DNA of 64,000 nucleotides from Dirofilaria immitis (lineage: Eukaryota; Nematoda; Chromadorea; Rhabditida; Onchocercidae), in assembly GCA_024305405.1 (NCBI GenBank), contig JAKNDB010000098.1:806001-870000 (forward strand), written 5' to 3'. The notes below the pieces were generated by a model, which searched no databases, was not told where the DNA came from, and saw only the letters and a list, made by a program, of their open reading frames with translations. Positions within the stretch are counted from its first letter, which is position 1, and every line of letters starts with the position of its first letter. A program made the translations under genes and the position numbers. Shown here piece after piece: positions 31,690 through 44,023 of this stretch.

Positions 31690-32005
31690 AAATAAAGCTA
31701 ATCTTATTATATTGATGAAATATTGATAATATAATCAAATTAGCATCATTGCATTGATGAAATACTGATCAAATATTGAATGCTTTGATCGCAAGCTAGC
31801 CTTATTGCATTGATCAAATATTGACAACGATAAAAACCAACTTCATTGCATTGATCAAGTATTGGTTGAATATTGATCAAAATCAAACTGATTAAATTGG
31901 CCTCACTGTATTGATGAAATATTGATCATGATTAAGTTAACTTTATTGCATCAATCAAATATTGATCGAATATTGATCGAGATTAAAACTAGACCTCAAT
32001 GCATC
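31690..32005. repeat. Degenerate tandem repeat field (ATTGATCAAATATTG type)
   Basis: Five or six diverged copies, roughly 50-60 bp each, of a unit carrying TTGCATTGATGAAATATTGA. The core ATTGATCAA/TTGATCAAT is near-palindromic. Confidence 0.7.
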
Positions 32006-32231
32006 AAACATAGAATGAATAGCATTATATAATGTGCAAAATATTGCATGATGCAAAATATATTTTAAAAAATGATTAAAACTGATTGCTTCATCCATGA
32101 TTATCATATTATTTCAAATCAATTTCCTTTTTGATCAATTCATTCATTCATTTTTTTTCACTTAATTTTTTCTAAGAAATTGTAATAATTGCTTCAATTT
32201 AGATTGTATTAAACATTTATTCATTTTGATA

Positions 32232-32445
32232 TAATAATAATATCAAAATTGAAATTAAAATAATAATAATAATATTAATATATTGGAAATTAAAATAAAA
32301 TGAAAGACGAAAAAAATTCGCCAAAAATTCTTGTTCATTTATACGATATATATGATAATATCAAAATTGAAATTAAAATAATAATAATAATAATATATTG
32401 GAAATTAAAATAAAATGAAAAATGAAATGAAAAAACTTACCAAAA
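32232..32445. repeat. About 90-bp direct duplication
   Basis: ATAATATCAAAATTGAAATT through TGGAAATTAAAATAAAATGA appears at about 32232-32324 and again at about 32353-32445 with small indels. Confidence 0.75.
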
Positions 32446-32830
32446 TAAAACAATGAGAAGTTATTATTGTTGATATTTTTCCATTGTGTAAAGCATAAAA
32501 TTGTGTTGAAATAAAGTAGTTCCTTCTTTTTTTCTCGGCATAAACTTGAAATGCTTTGCATGAAAATGTGCATAATATCACTATAATAGGATAATTTTAC
32601 GATTTTATGCACAATTTGATGCTAAGCATGTAACAAGTTATATATATTAAATTACATATATATATCATTTTGATTTTAGATATCGTATATAGATGTATAT
32701 ACAGTATAATATAGTACAGTATAATAGAATACAGTAATATATATGAAGCTTTTATCATGCAGAACAGCAAGATAACAATACACGCTAAACAATGTCATCA
32801 TTTTTGCAAACGGCAAACATTATAACAGAC

Positions 32831-32894
32831 TGCTTGCTTGCTTTGCTTGCTTGCTTGCTTTGCTTGCTTTGCTTGCCTTGCTTACCTTGCTTGG
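32831..32894. repeat. CTTG/CTTTG microsatellite
   Basis: Mixed CTTG and CTTTG units; its translation gives a spurious Leu/Ala/Cys-rich peptide. Confidence 0.9.
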
Positions 32895-33340
32895 AGCATT
32901 TTAATCATTGTACCTTTCCTTCTCTTCTTTATATGCTTTTTTTCCCCATCCCTAATATACAAAACTAAAAAGCATAATGTCGTTATGCTTTTCTTATCTT
33001 ATCAATTTCTCATCAAATGTCCCAACCATATTCTATCAAATAAAATGATAACTTCCTTGTCTCTCAATTCATCAATAAACTTTCTCATTCAAATCTATAA
33101 TTATTTCTGTATTCGGCACATTTTTTTATTCTATCAAATCAAATCATTTATTTATTGATGAAATTTTAAATCATGATAACAAATTACTAATAATATTTGA
33201 AATATTTGCATAATAAAAGAAATAATAAAAAAAGAAACAAGAATCATACAAAAATGATTAATTCATATTTTCACTTTTTTTTATAAAAAAATAATAATAA
33301 AAAAGTTCGTTAATGAAAATGAAAAGCTTCATTACGCATA

Positions 33341-33361
33341 CATATATATATATATATATAA
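33341..33361. repeat. (TA)n microsatellite
   Basis: Uninterrupted TA dinucleotide run. Confidence 0.9.
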
Positions 33362-33879
33362 TGATATATCAATTTTATCATTTTTTTCCGATTGTCCTTT
33401 CTTTTTTTTGATTTTTTTAAAATGTCAATGTAAAATGCATAAATAAGCAAATTATCAAAATAACTAATTAATAAAATAGATCTTAAATTAAAGAAGAAAT
33501 TATTCCAATAATAGTTAAAATTTAAATTTAAATGAAAACAAAAATTATTTTTATGAGTATCATCTTACAGCATGTTTACATCGAATGCATTTCATACAAA
33601 ACGAAGTTTACATCATGCATTTCATACAGGATTAAGTCACGTTGATCATATGCATAAGCACACATTGGTTCGTATTTGATGACTATATTTATTTCAATCA
33701 TTTGTCACAGAAAACAAATATTTACAGAGGAATCATCCATTAATCAAAAACATGAATTTCTTTAAGAAGCACTATCTGAGATAGCATCTCTCATCAATCA
33801 TAAAATGAATAATGACCGCAGCAACAATTAGTACTCAAAAAGATACAATAGCAACAAAGAAGCATAAAATAATCCAAAA

Positions 33880-35419
33880 TCATATATCAAATGCAGAAGT
33901 TTCTATTTGATCAATTATACCGAATTGTTTGGCTTCATCCGGACTCATATATCTATCACGATCTAATGCTTCCTCAATTATTTTAATATCTTGTCCTGAA
34001 AACAAAAAAAGTAGAAAAATGAAAAGCTTCCAATAGTCGCTGTATGACAGAATCAGAAAATGAGTTTTTACTATTTTCCAGAAGAGATGGAAAGATAAGG
34101 AATTTTTAACACATTGAAGAGCAGCAGATGCAATAATATAGATTAATAAAAGAACATAAACCAAATCAAGAATCGATAGAACAACTAATATATCATTTCT
34201 TCCTTATAAGACTTTGCAAAAGCAATTATATAAAACCAAAGGATTTCAATCATTCATAAGTTATATTAAGGCAAGGTTTAAATCAAGAAATATCTTTATT
34301 TTCAATAGAAAAATCAAAAATTTTTACTTTCTTTACATATGCTAAACAAATCTTACCTGTATGCATAGCATAAATTTTATTCAATCGCATTTTAAGCCTA
34401 CCAATCTCTTCAGCTCGAATCAAAATATCCGATGCTTGACCCTTAATAAAAAAGCAGTAAAAATCTATAACTCAATATGAAATAACATATAGTTAAATTT
34501 CAAAGACCACTTGATTATCGACACAGCAACTGTAATATAGAAAATTTCGATCAAATAATAAATGCATACTTCAGCACCACCACTAGGTTGATGAACCATT
34601 ATACGAGCATTAGGTAATGATGTACGCATTCCTTTTGCACCGGCAGATAGCAGAAGACTACCCATACTTGCAGCCTAAAATTTTGAAGTAATTGATCACT
34701 AAATAATTATCGCTTTGATATTAAATAAATAAAGTATATGAGAAGAAATGTTAAATGATCATTACAAACTAATTACCTGACCAATACACCATGTTGCTAC
34801 TGGAGCGCTGATATATTGCATTGTATCATAGATACCTAAACCAGCAGTTACGCTGCCACCTAAAAATACATTTCAATCTTTAAATTGAAAATAATTTAAA
34901 AAAACCAAAATATAATAAATGCAAAAGAATTTACTTACCAGGACACATTATGTACATATTAATAGTGCTCTTTGCACTTTCACCTTGTAGAAAAGAAGTT
35001 GTGCAATAATGGAAGCAGCCACTTGATCATTTATCTAAAAAAGAACAAATTCATTTATATAATACGAAAAAGGCAATTTTTTCTTGATAAGTTATCGTTG
35101 AATCAAATTTATTATAAAAATTGTATGAGTAATTAAATTAATTAGTCTAAAAAGAAATGATAGAAATAATTCAGCATTTAATGTGATATCATAAGAATGT
35201 ATGTATATATAACTAAGAAATGAATTATAACAATATCAATAAACAAACCGGTGTCATCACACAAACAATACGATCTTTGAGTAAACGTGAATAAATGTCA
35301 TAAACTCTTTCAACACGGCCATCTTGATCAACTACCATCGGTATTGTTTGTGTCCTTAGTATCGTACTATGTAATTTCCGTTGAAAAAATAACTGTCGCA
35401 TAAATGATAATCCTCTCAT
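33880..35419 (-). CDS. clpp-1: Mitochondrial ClpP protease subunit
   Basis: Proteolytic subunit of the ATP-dependent ClpXP serine protease of the mitochondrial matrix. Exons: 35419-35249, 35034-34939, 34859-34777, 34674-34570, 34441-34357, 33995-33880. The amino end ([18 protein letters not shown]) is basic and lacks acids, a plausible mitochondrial presequence. Catalytic serine lies in [12 protein letters not shown], histidine in [12 protein letters not shown], and the acidic residue in [12 protein letters not shown]; the substrate-channel loop PGGSVTAG is present. Exon 35034-34939 must gain one base in the A4 run 34991-34994 (T4 in sense) for AQLLFLQGES and INMYI to be read; with it the phases of all exons agree. 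A TTACAG acceptor sits immediately before the ATG. V-ATPase subunit F lies 1.3 kb upstream on the same strand, as in C. elegans. Confidence 0.93.
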
Positions 35420-35428
35420 TCTGTAATT
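35420..35428 (-). promoter_or_regulatory. Candidate trans-splice acceptor of clpp-1
   Basis: In sense: AATTACAG followed by one base and the ATG. No coding exon lies upstream, so leader addition right at the start codon is likely. Confidence 0.4.
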
Positions 35429-36740
35429 ATTTCACATTGCCATCATTTTCATTTCAAATAATAATAAAAGAGATAAGTTTTCATTAAAATAGCTATTAAT
35501 ACGGTTTCTCTTCAAAATTATAAAACGATCTAAACAAATTATGAAGATGATTGCTATTTGCAAGAAATTCATGCATGCTACCTAAGCATATGTAAGTAAT
35601 AAATTATGAATGATCGAAGAAATCAATGATAAGGAAGAATCTCTATTTTTTTCATGACATAAATGTTATGCCACGTCTTTTTACATGATTAAGATTGTAA
35701 ATATATTTTACGATTGAAAATACAAAAGACAATATTATATTATTTTAGAAATCCTAAAAGAAAGAAGGATCCGAACAAGAAATAACGACGATCAATCGGG
35801 TAATCATTTGTTTTTCCGCTTATGTACAAATTGAAAAGCATAATATTGAGAAAAGTTTTTGTTTTTTTTTGCATTAATATATTAAATTCCAGAAGGAAAA
35901 AGAAAAAGACCAGAGAATATAAAAATAAATAAACAAAATATAAAAACAACAAACTTTCCCATTTACTCTTTTTTTCTATTTTATCTTCAGTTGTCTCATT
36001 CAATAAAAGTTAAGGCATTTCCTAAACCCAATGTTTCTAAAATTTGCGATTGTTTCGAATTCTAAAAACCATTGGAATTATAATTCTTATCTGCGCATTT
36101 ACGATCAATCCTAACTTGTAGCTTTTGGCGGATCCCAGCTAATCACTATCGATCATTTTATACATAGATACTACAGTAGCGACTAGATATCAAATGGACA
36201 TAAAATGACAAAATAGATTATTACCAATCTATTTGTTTATTAATTTAATATCAGGATTGAGCATGAACAAAATTGCTAATTTTTGCATAAATTCAAATCA
36301 AATAATGTCGATGAATAATCTTCATTCTCAACAACAAAAAAAAGTGAAGTGCAAATACATTTGAAATAAAAAACTGAAAATATAAAGCCAAATAATCAGA
36401 AAATGAATTGTTCACTGAAAAAACTTAGTTTTATTTCGTTGACCACAAAAGTGACAATTATTTTATTGTTTTATCTCTATACACAATCTTTATATAAATT
36501 ACGCTCATCTATTAAAATTAGGCATACAAAACAAAAATATATCACAGTTTGCAATTAAAAAGAAGTCTTCCATGCAAACATAAACCATATTAATAAAGAA
36601 AAATATTAATTTTCAAAAGCGACCATTTTTATGGCAATCGTTTTAATATGAATAACTCTAATAAAAAATAGACTCGTCAAATTACAAATCAAAATATATC
36701 AATATGGAATGACGAGAAAAAAATATCAAATTACTGAGAA
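35429..36740. other. Spacer between vha-9 and clpp-1
   Basis: About 1.3 kb between two genes on the same strand. I saw no coding exon on either strand. Confidence 0.4.
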
Positions 36741-37547
36741 TCAACGAAAATCATCTGGATTAAACAATCCTTTGGCTCGACTCATTATGCTATCCTGAAA
36801 ACAATATTAGTAAAGAATTTGTTAAGAATCCCAAAAATTATAAGATCCATTTAAAGTATTCAAAGCATGTAAACAAAATCGAATCCATTCTCTTCTCTTT
36901 AAAATGGTAATAAACAGAGCATAACCGTTTTAGCAAATGTGAAAACTGTATGACATATCATTTTTCAATTCCAATCACTAAAGGCTTATCTACAGAAAAT
37001 ACATTAAAAGTGAATTATGCCACTTATAATTATGAACTAATTTTAATGAATGATACAAACGAGTAAAATGTAGAAATAACCTTAGTTGGATCATAAGGAG
37101 CTTCTTTAGATGGTATCTCCAAGACTGCCGGTATACTGGCAGTATGTTCATCGACAGCAAAACGTATCTGTTCAGCAATATGTTGATTGATCAGAATTAT
37201 TGCGATATCATCACGGGAACAAAAATCTCTAAATGTTTCTTCTATCACATTAATTGCCGTATTTTTGTCCACAATTAAATAATTTGGTCGACGAGCCTGA
37301 AAGCAATAATATTATTTTAACGTCGAAATTCGAAATAATTATCAAATTAAGTGTTGAATAAATTCGGCATTTATGCTTAGTTTAGTGAAAAGGTTAACAA
37401 TTTATTGAGCAACTTTTTCAAATAAATATTAAAAAATGCAAAATGAACCTTATTCAATTCACCTATTCCACCAAGTAGAAATCCAACCACAGTATCTTCA
37501 TCGCCTATTACTGCCATAATTTTTCCCTTTTGAGCAGAATGAGCCAT
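36741..37547 (-). CDS. vha-9: V-type proton ATPase subunit F
   Basis: Small subunit of the V1 sector central stalk of the vacuolar proton pump. Three exons with clean phase: 37547-37449, 37296-37081, 36794-36741, giving 122 residues (human ATP6V1F has 119). Conserved blocks: [20 protein letters not shown], the stretch [20 protein letters not shown] and [16 protein letters not shown], ending [13 protein letters not shown], all close to the human protein. It is the only multi-exon gene here that needs no base correction. Head-to-head with prx-5 (927 nt between start codons). Confidence 0.96.
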
Positions 37548-38473
37548 TTAAAATTGAATTATTTTTCGAAAAATTCTCTCTAAATATAAAACTAACAATT
37601 AGAAGATATCCAACAGAACAACAATCAACACAAAGACCGAAAATATCAATCAAATAAAATTCCAAAATGATATCTCTTAACGAAATAAAAGATCGAAAAT
37701 CAAATAGCCAAAAACTATTAAATGAACAAACACATACTATCTTATTTTTGTTTATTTCTCTAACTTTTGTTTATGGTATGATTTAAAATCTAAGCAAATG
37801 ATATATTGAAATATTTGAGAAAAGTTTCTTAAAAATATAATAAACTTCCAAATATTTTACCAAAATGGAAAAATATCTCATTTTGCAAACTCAACGATTT
37901 CCTATCGTTTAGCAATCAATCTTTCTCGCCATTCTCTTTTTCTTTTTCACTCCTTATTGAATGTGTATTATCTTTTAGCACTCTTGCAAATCGTATCCAT
38001 TCCGATACAACGGTTGTTGTATTCATATTTCCAGTAATTTATAATTTTTTTCATCGGTGTATCATTTCGTCCACGATTGCAAGAGGGGAGATTTTTTTGG
38101 TTAAAAAAGATCATATATTCTTAATTTTTATGATAGTCGGGAATAAGTGAAATAAGTGTTGTATTATAGAGATACGACAATGATTAATCAAAATTAAGGA
38201 CAAACACATTATGTTTTCCGGAAAAACGGAACAGAGATTGAAATGACGTCTTATTGATAATACACGATCATTGTGATAAATTGAAGATAAAGCAAAGATG
38301 ATATGTTGTTGGAAAGTGGTAGGGAATGGTAGAAATTACTGAAAATAAATATTGAAATAAGTTGAAGATACTATGTAACAGATGTTTTGGGACGATGAAA
38401 GTGGAAGTGTAATTTTACTCTATTCAGCTGAGCGATTAAGTGAATTATATTTCAGATAGTCACAATCTTTGAC
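37548..38473. other. Divergent promoter region, vha-9 / prx-5
   Basis: About 0.9 kb between two start codons facing away from each other. It contains AT-rich sequence and GATAA-type motifs (e.g. GAAGATAAAG near 38284), which are too frequent to interpret. A TATATTTAG acceptor about 33 nt before the vha-9 ATG is a possible leader site. Confidence 0.4.
38456..38473 (+). promoter_or_regulatory. Candidate trans-splice acceptor/5' leader of prx-5
   Basis: TTATATTTCAG ends at 38455, leaving an 18-nt leader to the ATG at 38474; typical of nematode SL1 sites. Confidence 0.45.
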
Positions 38474-41400
38474 ATGGCTTCAATTTCTGCTGGCAAGTCG
38501 TTAGTTGAAGTAGACTGTACGCAGCACAACCCTTTGGTAGATTTGTCAAGAAGAGTTATTGGAAAGAATTTGGATGATGATTTTGAGAAGACTTGGGATC
38601 AGTTTTTAATGGACAGTTCAGGATTTAAGAATGTAAGTATTATCGACAAAGTTTATTCATTCATCATTTATTTATGTCACATTGATGAAGGCAATTCCTA
38701 GTCATTCTATTCGATGATGCTTTCGGTCAGATTTGAAGATTTGGACTGAAAGCTATTTAAATCAGTCCATGGTTTCAGTCTATCTATTTATATGCATAAA
38801 TTTTAAATCAGTTAATCAAGCCGTTATTTTGTTATCCTTCAATCTTTTTCGTAGTACATTTGATTAGTTGAATTTCCCTTCAACTTCAGTTACACGATGA
38901 ATACCTGATAAATCTTACAATGTCTACCGCAGCTCCCAAAACAACTAATCTGTTTGAATTGGCTGATCAAATAGACCCTACACAAAATCTGGCTGAATTG
39001 TGGGCTGAGGAATACGCAGCAGGGCAGCAACAACCCAAAACTTTAGTTGGACAACGGGCTAACGAAGCAGGACAAGCCAATTATTTGCCAGAACAATGGG
39101 CTAAGGAATTTTCCAGTTTATGTTTTCATGACCAAGAAGCTGAAAAGAAAAGCGGGACCAAGTATGCCACTAATATGGATCTCAGTTTTTAGTGCTAGTA
39201 TCTCTGAGATAAATGGAGACTTATTTGTACCAGACCTTGTCAATGCAAAATATTATCAATATTTGTTCAATGAAAAAATAAATTATAGAAATATTTTTCA
39301 AAATTCATAAAATTAATTGTACAAACGTTTTCTTATAGGGATAAATCTGAGATGTGGGCCACTGAGTTTCTTGACGAATTCGATCAAAAATTGCAGATGA
39401 AGAAAAAATTACCATCGGAGGTTAGTTGTTGCAGTATGAATTTTGGTTCATAGCAAGCTAAGAGACATAAAATCACTCAACTAAATTAAAATCCTTAATT
39501 TAGTAGTTCCTAAGAATGCAGTTTTTCAGAACATAGTCTCTGCTCCTGTAGTGGAAACTGAAACAGATACTAAGACATTTACAAGAAGGTAATTTTTATT
39601 TAAAAAAATTATGTTTGACTCATTGTGATTCTTATTCATTTGTGTTTTTAATAATAGTATCTGTATAAGATACTTCATTTAAGAAAAAAGAAAAAAATCT
39701 ATATGATATGTTAAAATGCATATCACACTGCACTGGATTGCGAGGACCAATAGTTGATTCCGTAGTTCATTATTGTTGCTTATGCAAATTGTCGAAATCT
39801 ACGTTTTCAAAAGAACTATCGGAACTGAAGAATAATTTTTTGATCAATGTTTCGTTTCAGTACATCTCATGATGTATTCGAGGTGTATATTTTCGAGACA
39901 GATAATCCCTATCTTAAAGAATCGGATGTATTTGAAAAAGGGCAACAAGCGCTGGACAATGGACTGATAGTTGATGCTATTTTATATTTTGAAGCTGCCG
40001 TACAGCGGAATCAAGAGAACTTTGAGGTCTTTTTGTTTTCCTGTTGTTGGAAGAGCTTATAATAGGAAAAGACATTTGATAATAATTTAATAAATGGAAT
40101 CTGTAGTACTTCCTAAATATTTTCATAAGATTTATGGTGAATGCAAATTCTTTGTTTTGGTAAGATATTCAAATCCGTTTTCTAGTCATTTTAATATCTC
40201 ATGAGATTTTTCATTAGTAGGGCTGGTTTCAACTTGGGAATTGCCAAACTGAAAACGAAAATGATAAACAGGCGATTGCTGCATATAAGAGAGCTCTGAA
40301 TTTGCAGCCAGAACAAAAAAAGTAATTTTTGATGTTTTTCAATTCGAATTCAAAATCTGTTTATTAGTCTTTTCCATATACAGGAACATATGCATATGCA
40401 CTAGCGTATATATTTGGAACACAAATTACGTAAAATTAAAAATCATTCTTTATTTAATTATATTAGTTGCTGGAAAAATTTGAATGATTTAAATAGTAGC
40501 TATTAGAGAAGCTATTTTTAATTGGTGGAGATTGAGGTTTCTTATTCATAAAATCTTGCTTTTTGTTAATCCTTTTGAATATATAAAAGTAGTTTTGAAA
40601 AAATATAATTAGAAATACAGCGTATAGATTTCTCTCCTACAATTTTTAGTAGCATATCATCATCATCAAACACTTTATCAAGCGCATGTATATGTCTTTG
40701 TCTATATTTGACTTCGCTTTTAGTTGCAGTTGTTGGTAGCATATATTTTTATATATTTTTTTTTGACATATTCGCTTCATTTTATAGGTACAATTTGCTC
40801 TTGCTACAGTTTACATTAACGAGTGTATGGAATTAGAAGCATTAGAAGCTTTGAAGCAATGGATTATTTCTTATTTACATGATGATTCAATTCCATTGCA
40901 ATTTAAAATTGCTTCCAGTAATCCATTGGAGAATCTTACAATTCGAACACAAGAGGTATCTGGAAAATTATAATTTTTAGTCAGTCTCTTGTTATTCCCT
41001 GATGAAATAGCATTATAAAAAGTGTCAGTTATCTTGAAAGGAATAAAATTAAAATTGAGAGAAGGATTAATTATATTTGGATGAGAATCACAGACTTTGC
41101 TTATAGAACAAGAACGGTTTCCCTTCATTTGTCGTTGTAATATGATCGATATTAACTACGCAAGAATGTGCTATTATTTCAGTAGAATTTGAATGATCTT
41201 CAACAAAATGGGATCTATCAGAGAGAAGGAAACTAGTTAGAAAAGTTATTGAAATTATTAGATCTCCTACAGTAGAATTAAGAATTCCCACTGATTAATC
41301 AAAATAATGGGAATCAAAGCTATAAAAATAATATAATCGCTAATTTTCAATGAAATTAATGTTTAGGTAGAAGAGCTCATCCAAAAGGTACTTTCAAATG

Positions 41401-42595
41401 CAAAAACAACGGATGAAGCAATGTTACACAATGCATTAAGTTTGGTGTATAACATTAAGGGTGATTACAGACAAGCTGCTGAAGAAGTTAAATTGGCACT
41501 TCTATACAATCCGAAGGTTCGTATCGTGATCGCGCACAATTTTTTCTCTGGATTATTAATTCCTTTTTGAAAGTTTGAATTTATTGCATCACAATATTAG
41601 AATTTATTTGAGATTCTAGAAGTGATCTGATTATGTCATCATGATTGGAGCTCATTTATTATCAACAATATGACCCGTGATCGACTTGATATATTAGACT
41701 GATCGAAAGATTATATCTTACATCAGTCTTTCTTATTACATCAGTATCCTATACACATTAGGTTATCTGTGGTAATACATTTCGAATAAATGAATACACA
41801 TTATGACATTGTGCCTCATATTTATTTCATGCATTAATTCCTGGACGATTGCTTCAAAACACAGATAAATTTGTTCGAGATGTTGTAGGACTACGTACTT
41901 TGGAATCGTTTGGGAGCAACACTGGCTAATGGTAAACGCCCTGCGGAAGCAGTTGTTGCTTATCGCGAAGCTCTGGAAATTTGTCCAAACTATACACGTG
42001 CTCGCTGCAATTTAGGCATCGCTTCTATTCATTTGCAGAACTATAAGTATGTGTGCTTTCACTAATTTATACTAATTTTATTTTCTCATTTAAAGTTGGT
42101 CAAGTTTTAAACTTCAAGTTATTTGAATTTTTTAAAATGAAAGCAAAATGTTGAAGCCAACATGATCATTGTTTACAACTTCGTCTAGTGCTAAAAAAGT
42201 TGATTAAAAAGTGATCTTTTAATGAATGTTTGCAGTGAGTTTCTTGAATGTTCTAATATTTCTTATTTCTCTTCGCCCTCATAGATTGTAATTTATTGTT
42301 TCGATTATTGTTTTATTCTTGTTGATACTTAATTATTATCAATCATTCGTTACTGACTTATATCAGTTGAAACTAAAATTTAAAGTGATTTTACGTTCAT
42401 TACGAATTTCAGGAAGCAATCGAACATTTTATTACGGCTCTTCAACTACAGCAATCTTATAGCTCCATTTCATCATCTACAATTTGGACGCCTTTACGCG
42501 CAGCTGTTATTCGAAGTTATTTGCCTTGTACATTGGATTTGCTAGCAGCTGTCAATGAGCAAAATTTGGAAAAGTGTATTCGCTTTCTAAACTGA
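38474..42595 (+). CDS. prx-5: Peroxisomal targeting signal 1 receptor PEX5
   Basis: Cytosolic cycling receptor that binds PTS1 tripeptides and delivers cargo to the peroxisomal docking complex. The amino end [14 protein letters not shown] keeps the cysteine used for export-linked monoubiquitination (human AECGGANPLMKL). WxxxF/Y peptides for PEX14 binding are visible: WAEEY, WAKEF, WATEF. The C-terminal half is [41 protein letters not shown], then [15 protein letters not shown], and [17 protein letters not shown]. Exons: 38474-38632, 38890-39161, 39339-39420, 39530-39588, 39861-40026, 40221-40321, 40788-40955, 41367-41516, 41889-42046, 42413-42595. Two junctions need one more base: A7 at 40315-40321, and a G at the 42046/42413 junction (AAG|GTATG is expected). 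Confidence 0.93.
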
Positions 42596-42729
42596 TTTAT
42601 GTGAACTATGCAATAATAAGCACTTTCGGATCGAAACTGTGATCACTTCGGTGTTTTTGATTTATTCATTTGAAATTCTCAACTTTCTCTCTTTTAATCT
42701 TCACTTTCATTTTTTTAAACTTTTACACT

Positions 42730-44023
42730 ATGATATTACATCATTTTTTCTTTGTTCCATTTGCCATTATGTCATGTAATCCATTAATGCCCGATCAGTC
42801 AGTGATTTCAATTTTCGACAATTCCAAAAACAAACCAATTTATTCTACCTCGACATCTATTTATGGTAAAAATATTGATATTGTAGAAGAATGGGATTCA
42901 ATTACTCCATCGCCGTTTAAAGTTATCGGTACCGTAATTCGTGCTCCAAATGTAATACAGGAAGTTGAGGAAAAAGTCACCTCTATCGTAAAAGAAAGTA
43001 ATGTAATGTATAGTAGTGGTAATAATGGAAAAGATAAGCTTTATATGCATGAAGTAGAGGAACCTGAAGAATCTGACAGTGTGTCCAGTTTTAAACGTGA
43101 CAAAATCAGCAAAATTTCTGACGAGATGACTCTGAATTATAAAACGCCTACAGAGAACAAATCTAATTCATCAACGCATTATTTTTAAGCACAAATTTAA
43201 CAGTTACATCGGAATCCACGATCTCTACATTTAATACGATGAATGATACTTTTAAGAAAACTCAGAATAAATTAGGTCGCGAGAAATTTGTTTCGGATTT
43301 GCGAATTATCGATATAATGGAAATCTTCAATATTTTGGTTACGTTAATAGCCCCTACTTCATCGTCAGAAATGGCTAGTACAACTCATTATTCTTCAGTG
43401 CTAAATAATACTGCATTTAGAAGTATGAAAGATGAATTTTTTGATGAAGTGGATACGGAATCTATTGCAGATTTTACTGGGAAAACGTTTGATAAAGCTT
43501 TTCACAAATGCATCAAAATGATAATGATGGCGAAGTAGAAATCAATCACATAAAGGAAAACGGAGAGCTTACAAATGAGAAACATTCTGGTGATAATACA
43601 AACATTGCTGATTATGCAGCTGCAAAAAGTGATGAAGATTATGAAAAATTTGAAAAAAATTCGAAACTAAATCCACAAGTGATTCCAAGATTAGAGTTCG
43701 CAAAAAACGGCATCAATGAACAAGAAAATGGCATAACGAATGATTGTAATATTAATCATATTGATAATTCGAAGGAAGATTCTGAACAACGGAAGATATC
43801 AAAGGATAAAGCGGAACTATGGGAGTCACGAAATGAAGTGCATGAAAAAGATGACAAAATTCCAGTTTCAGTACATTTTGAAAAAACTCTTTGGGAAAAA
43901 TTGGTTGCAGGTTTGAAATGTTCTCAAAGAGATTGCAGTGATGCGCTGAAACCTACGGAAAGTGTTCGCAGATACTTAATTCAACCATCAATAAGTCGAG
44001 CTAGAAAACATAACAGTGGTTAA
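42730..44023 (+). CDS. Unrecognised intronless acidic gene behind prx-5 (two frame breaks)
   Basis: I do not recognise this protein. Three abutting open frames run from an ATG at 42730 to the stop at 44021-44023. The first starts MILHHFFFVPFAIMSC, a possible signal peptide or short anchor, then a Ser/Thr/acidic-rich stretch (DSITPSPFKVIGTVIRAPN). The frame changes at the T5 run 43182-43186 and at the A4 run 43515-43518, each needing one added base, after which about 430 codons are continuous. The last part is Asn/Glu/Lys-rich and ends LWEKLVAGLKCSQRDC and SVRRYLIQPSISRARKH, the most protein-like blocks. No intron is needed, unlike every neighbour. It begins 134 nt after the prx-5 stop, a spacing seen in nematode operons. 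Splicing between the frames, or a decayed gene, cannot be excluded. Confidence 0.45.

Larger units (their letters stand above)
29208..33879. other. Large convergent intergenic region
   Basis: Between the 3' ends of tbc-15 (+) and clpp-1 (-). About 4.7 kb of AT-rich sequence with a degenerate ATTGATCAAATATTG repeat field, a duplicated ATA-rich block and a CTTG microsatellite. No coding signal was accepted. Confidence 0.45.

Noticed and set aside
32838..33158. 106-codon plus-strand frame starting with Leu/Ala/Cys repeats
   Set aside because: Starts in a CTTG microsatellite; the remainder is AT-rich hydrophobic noise without family features.
38040..38470. GATA-factor sites between vha-9 and prx-5
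   Set aside because: GATAA occurs throughout this AT-rich DNA, so no site stands out.
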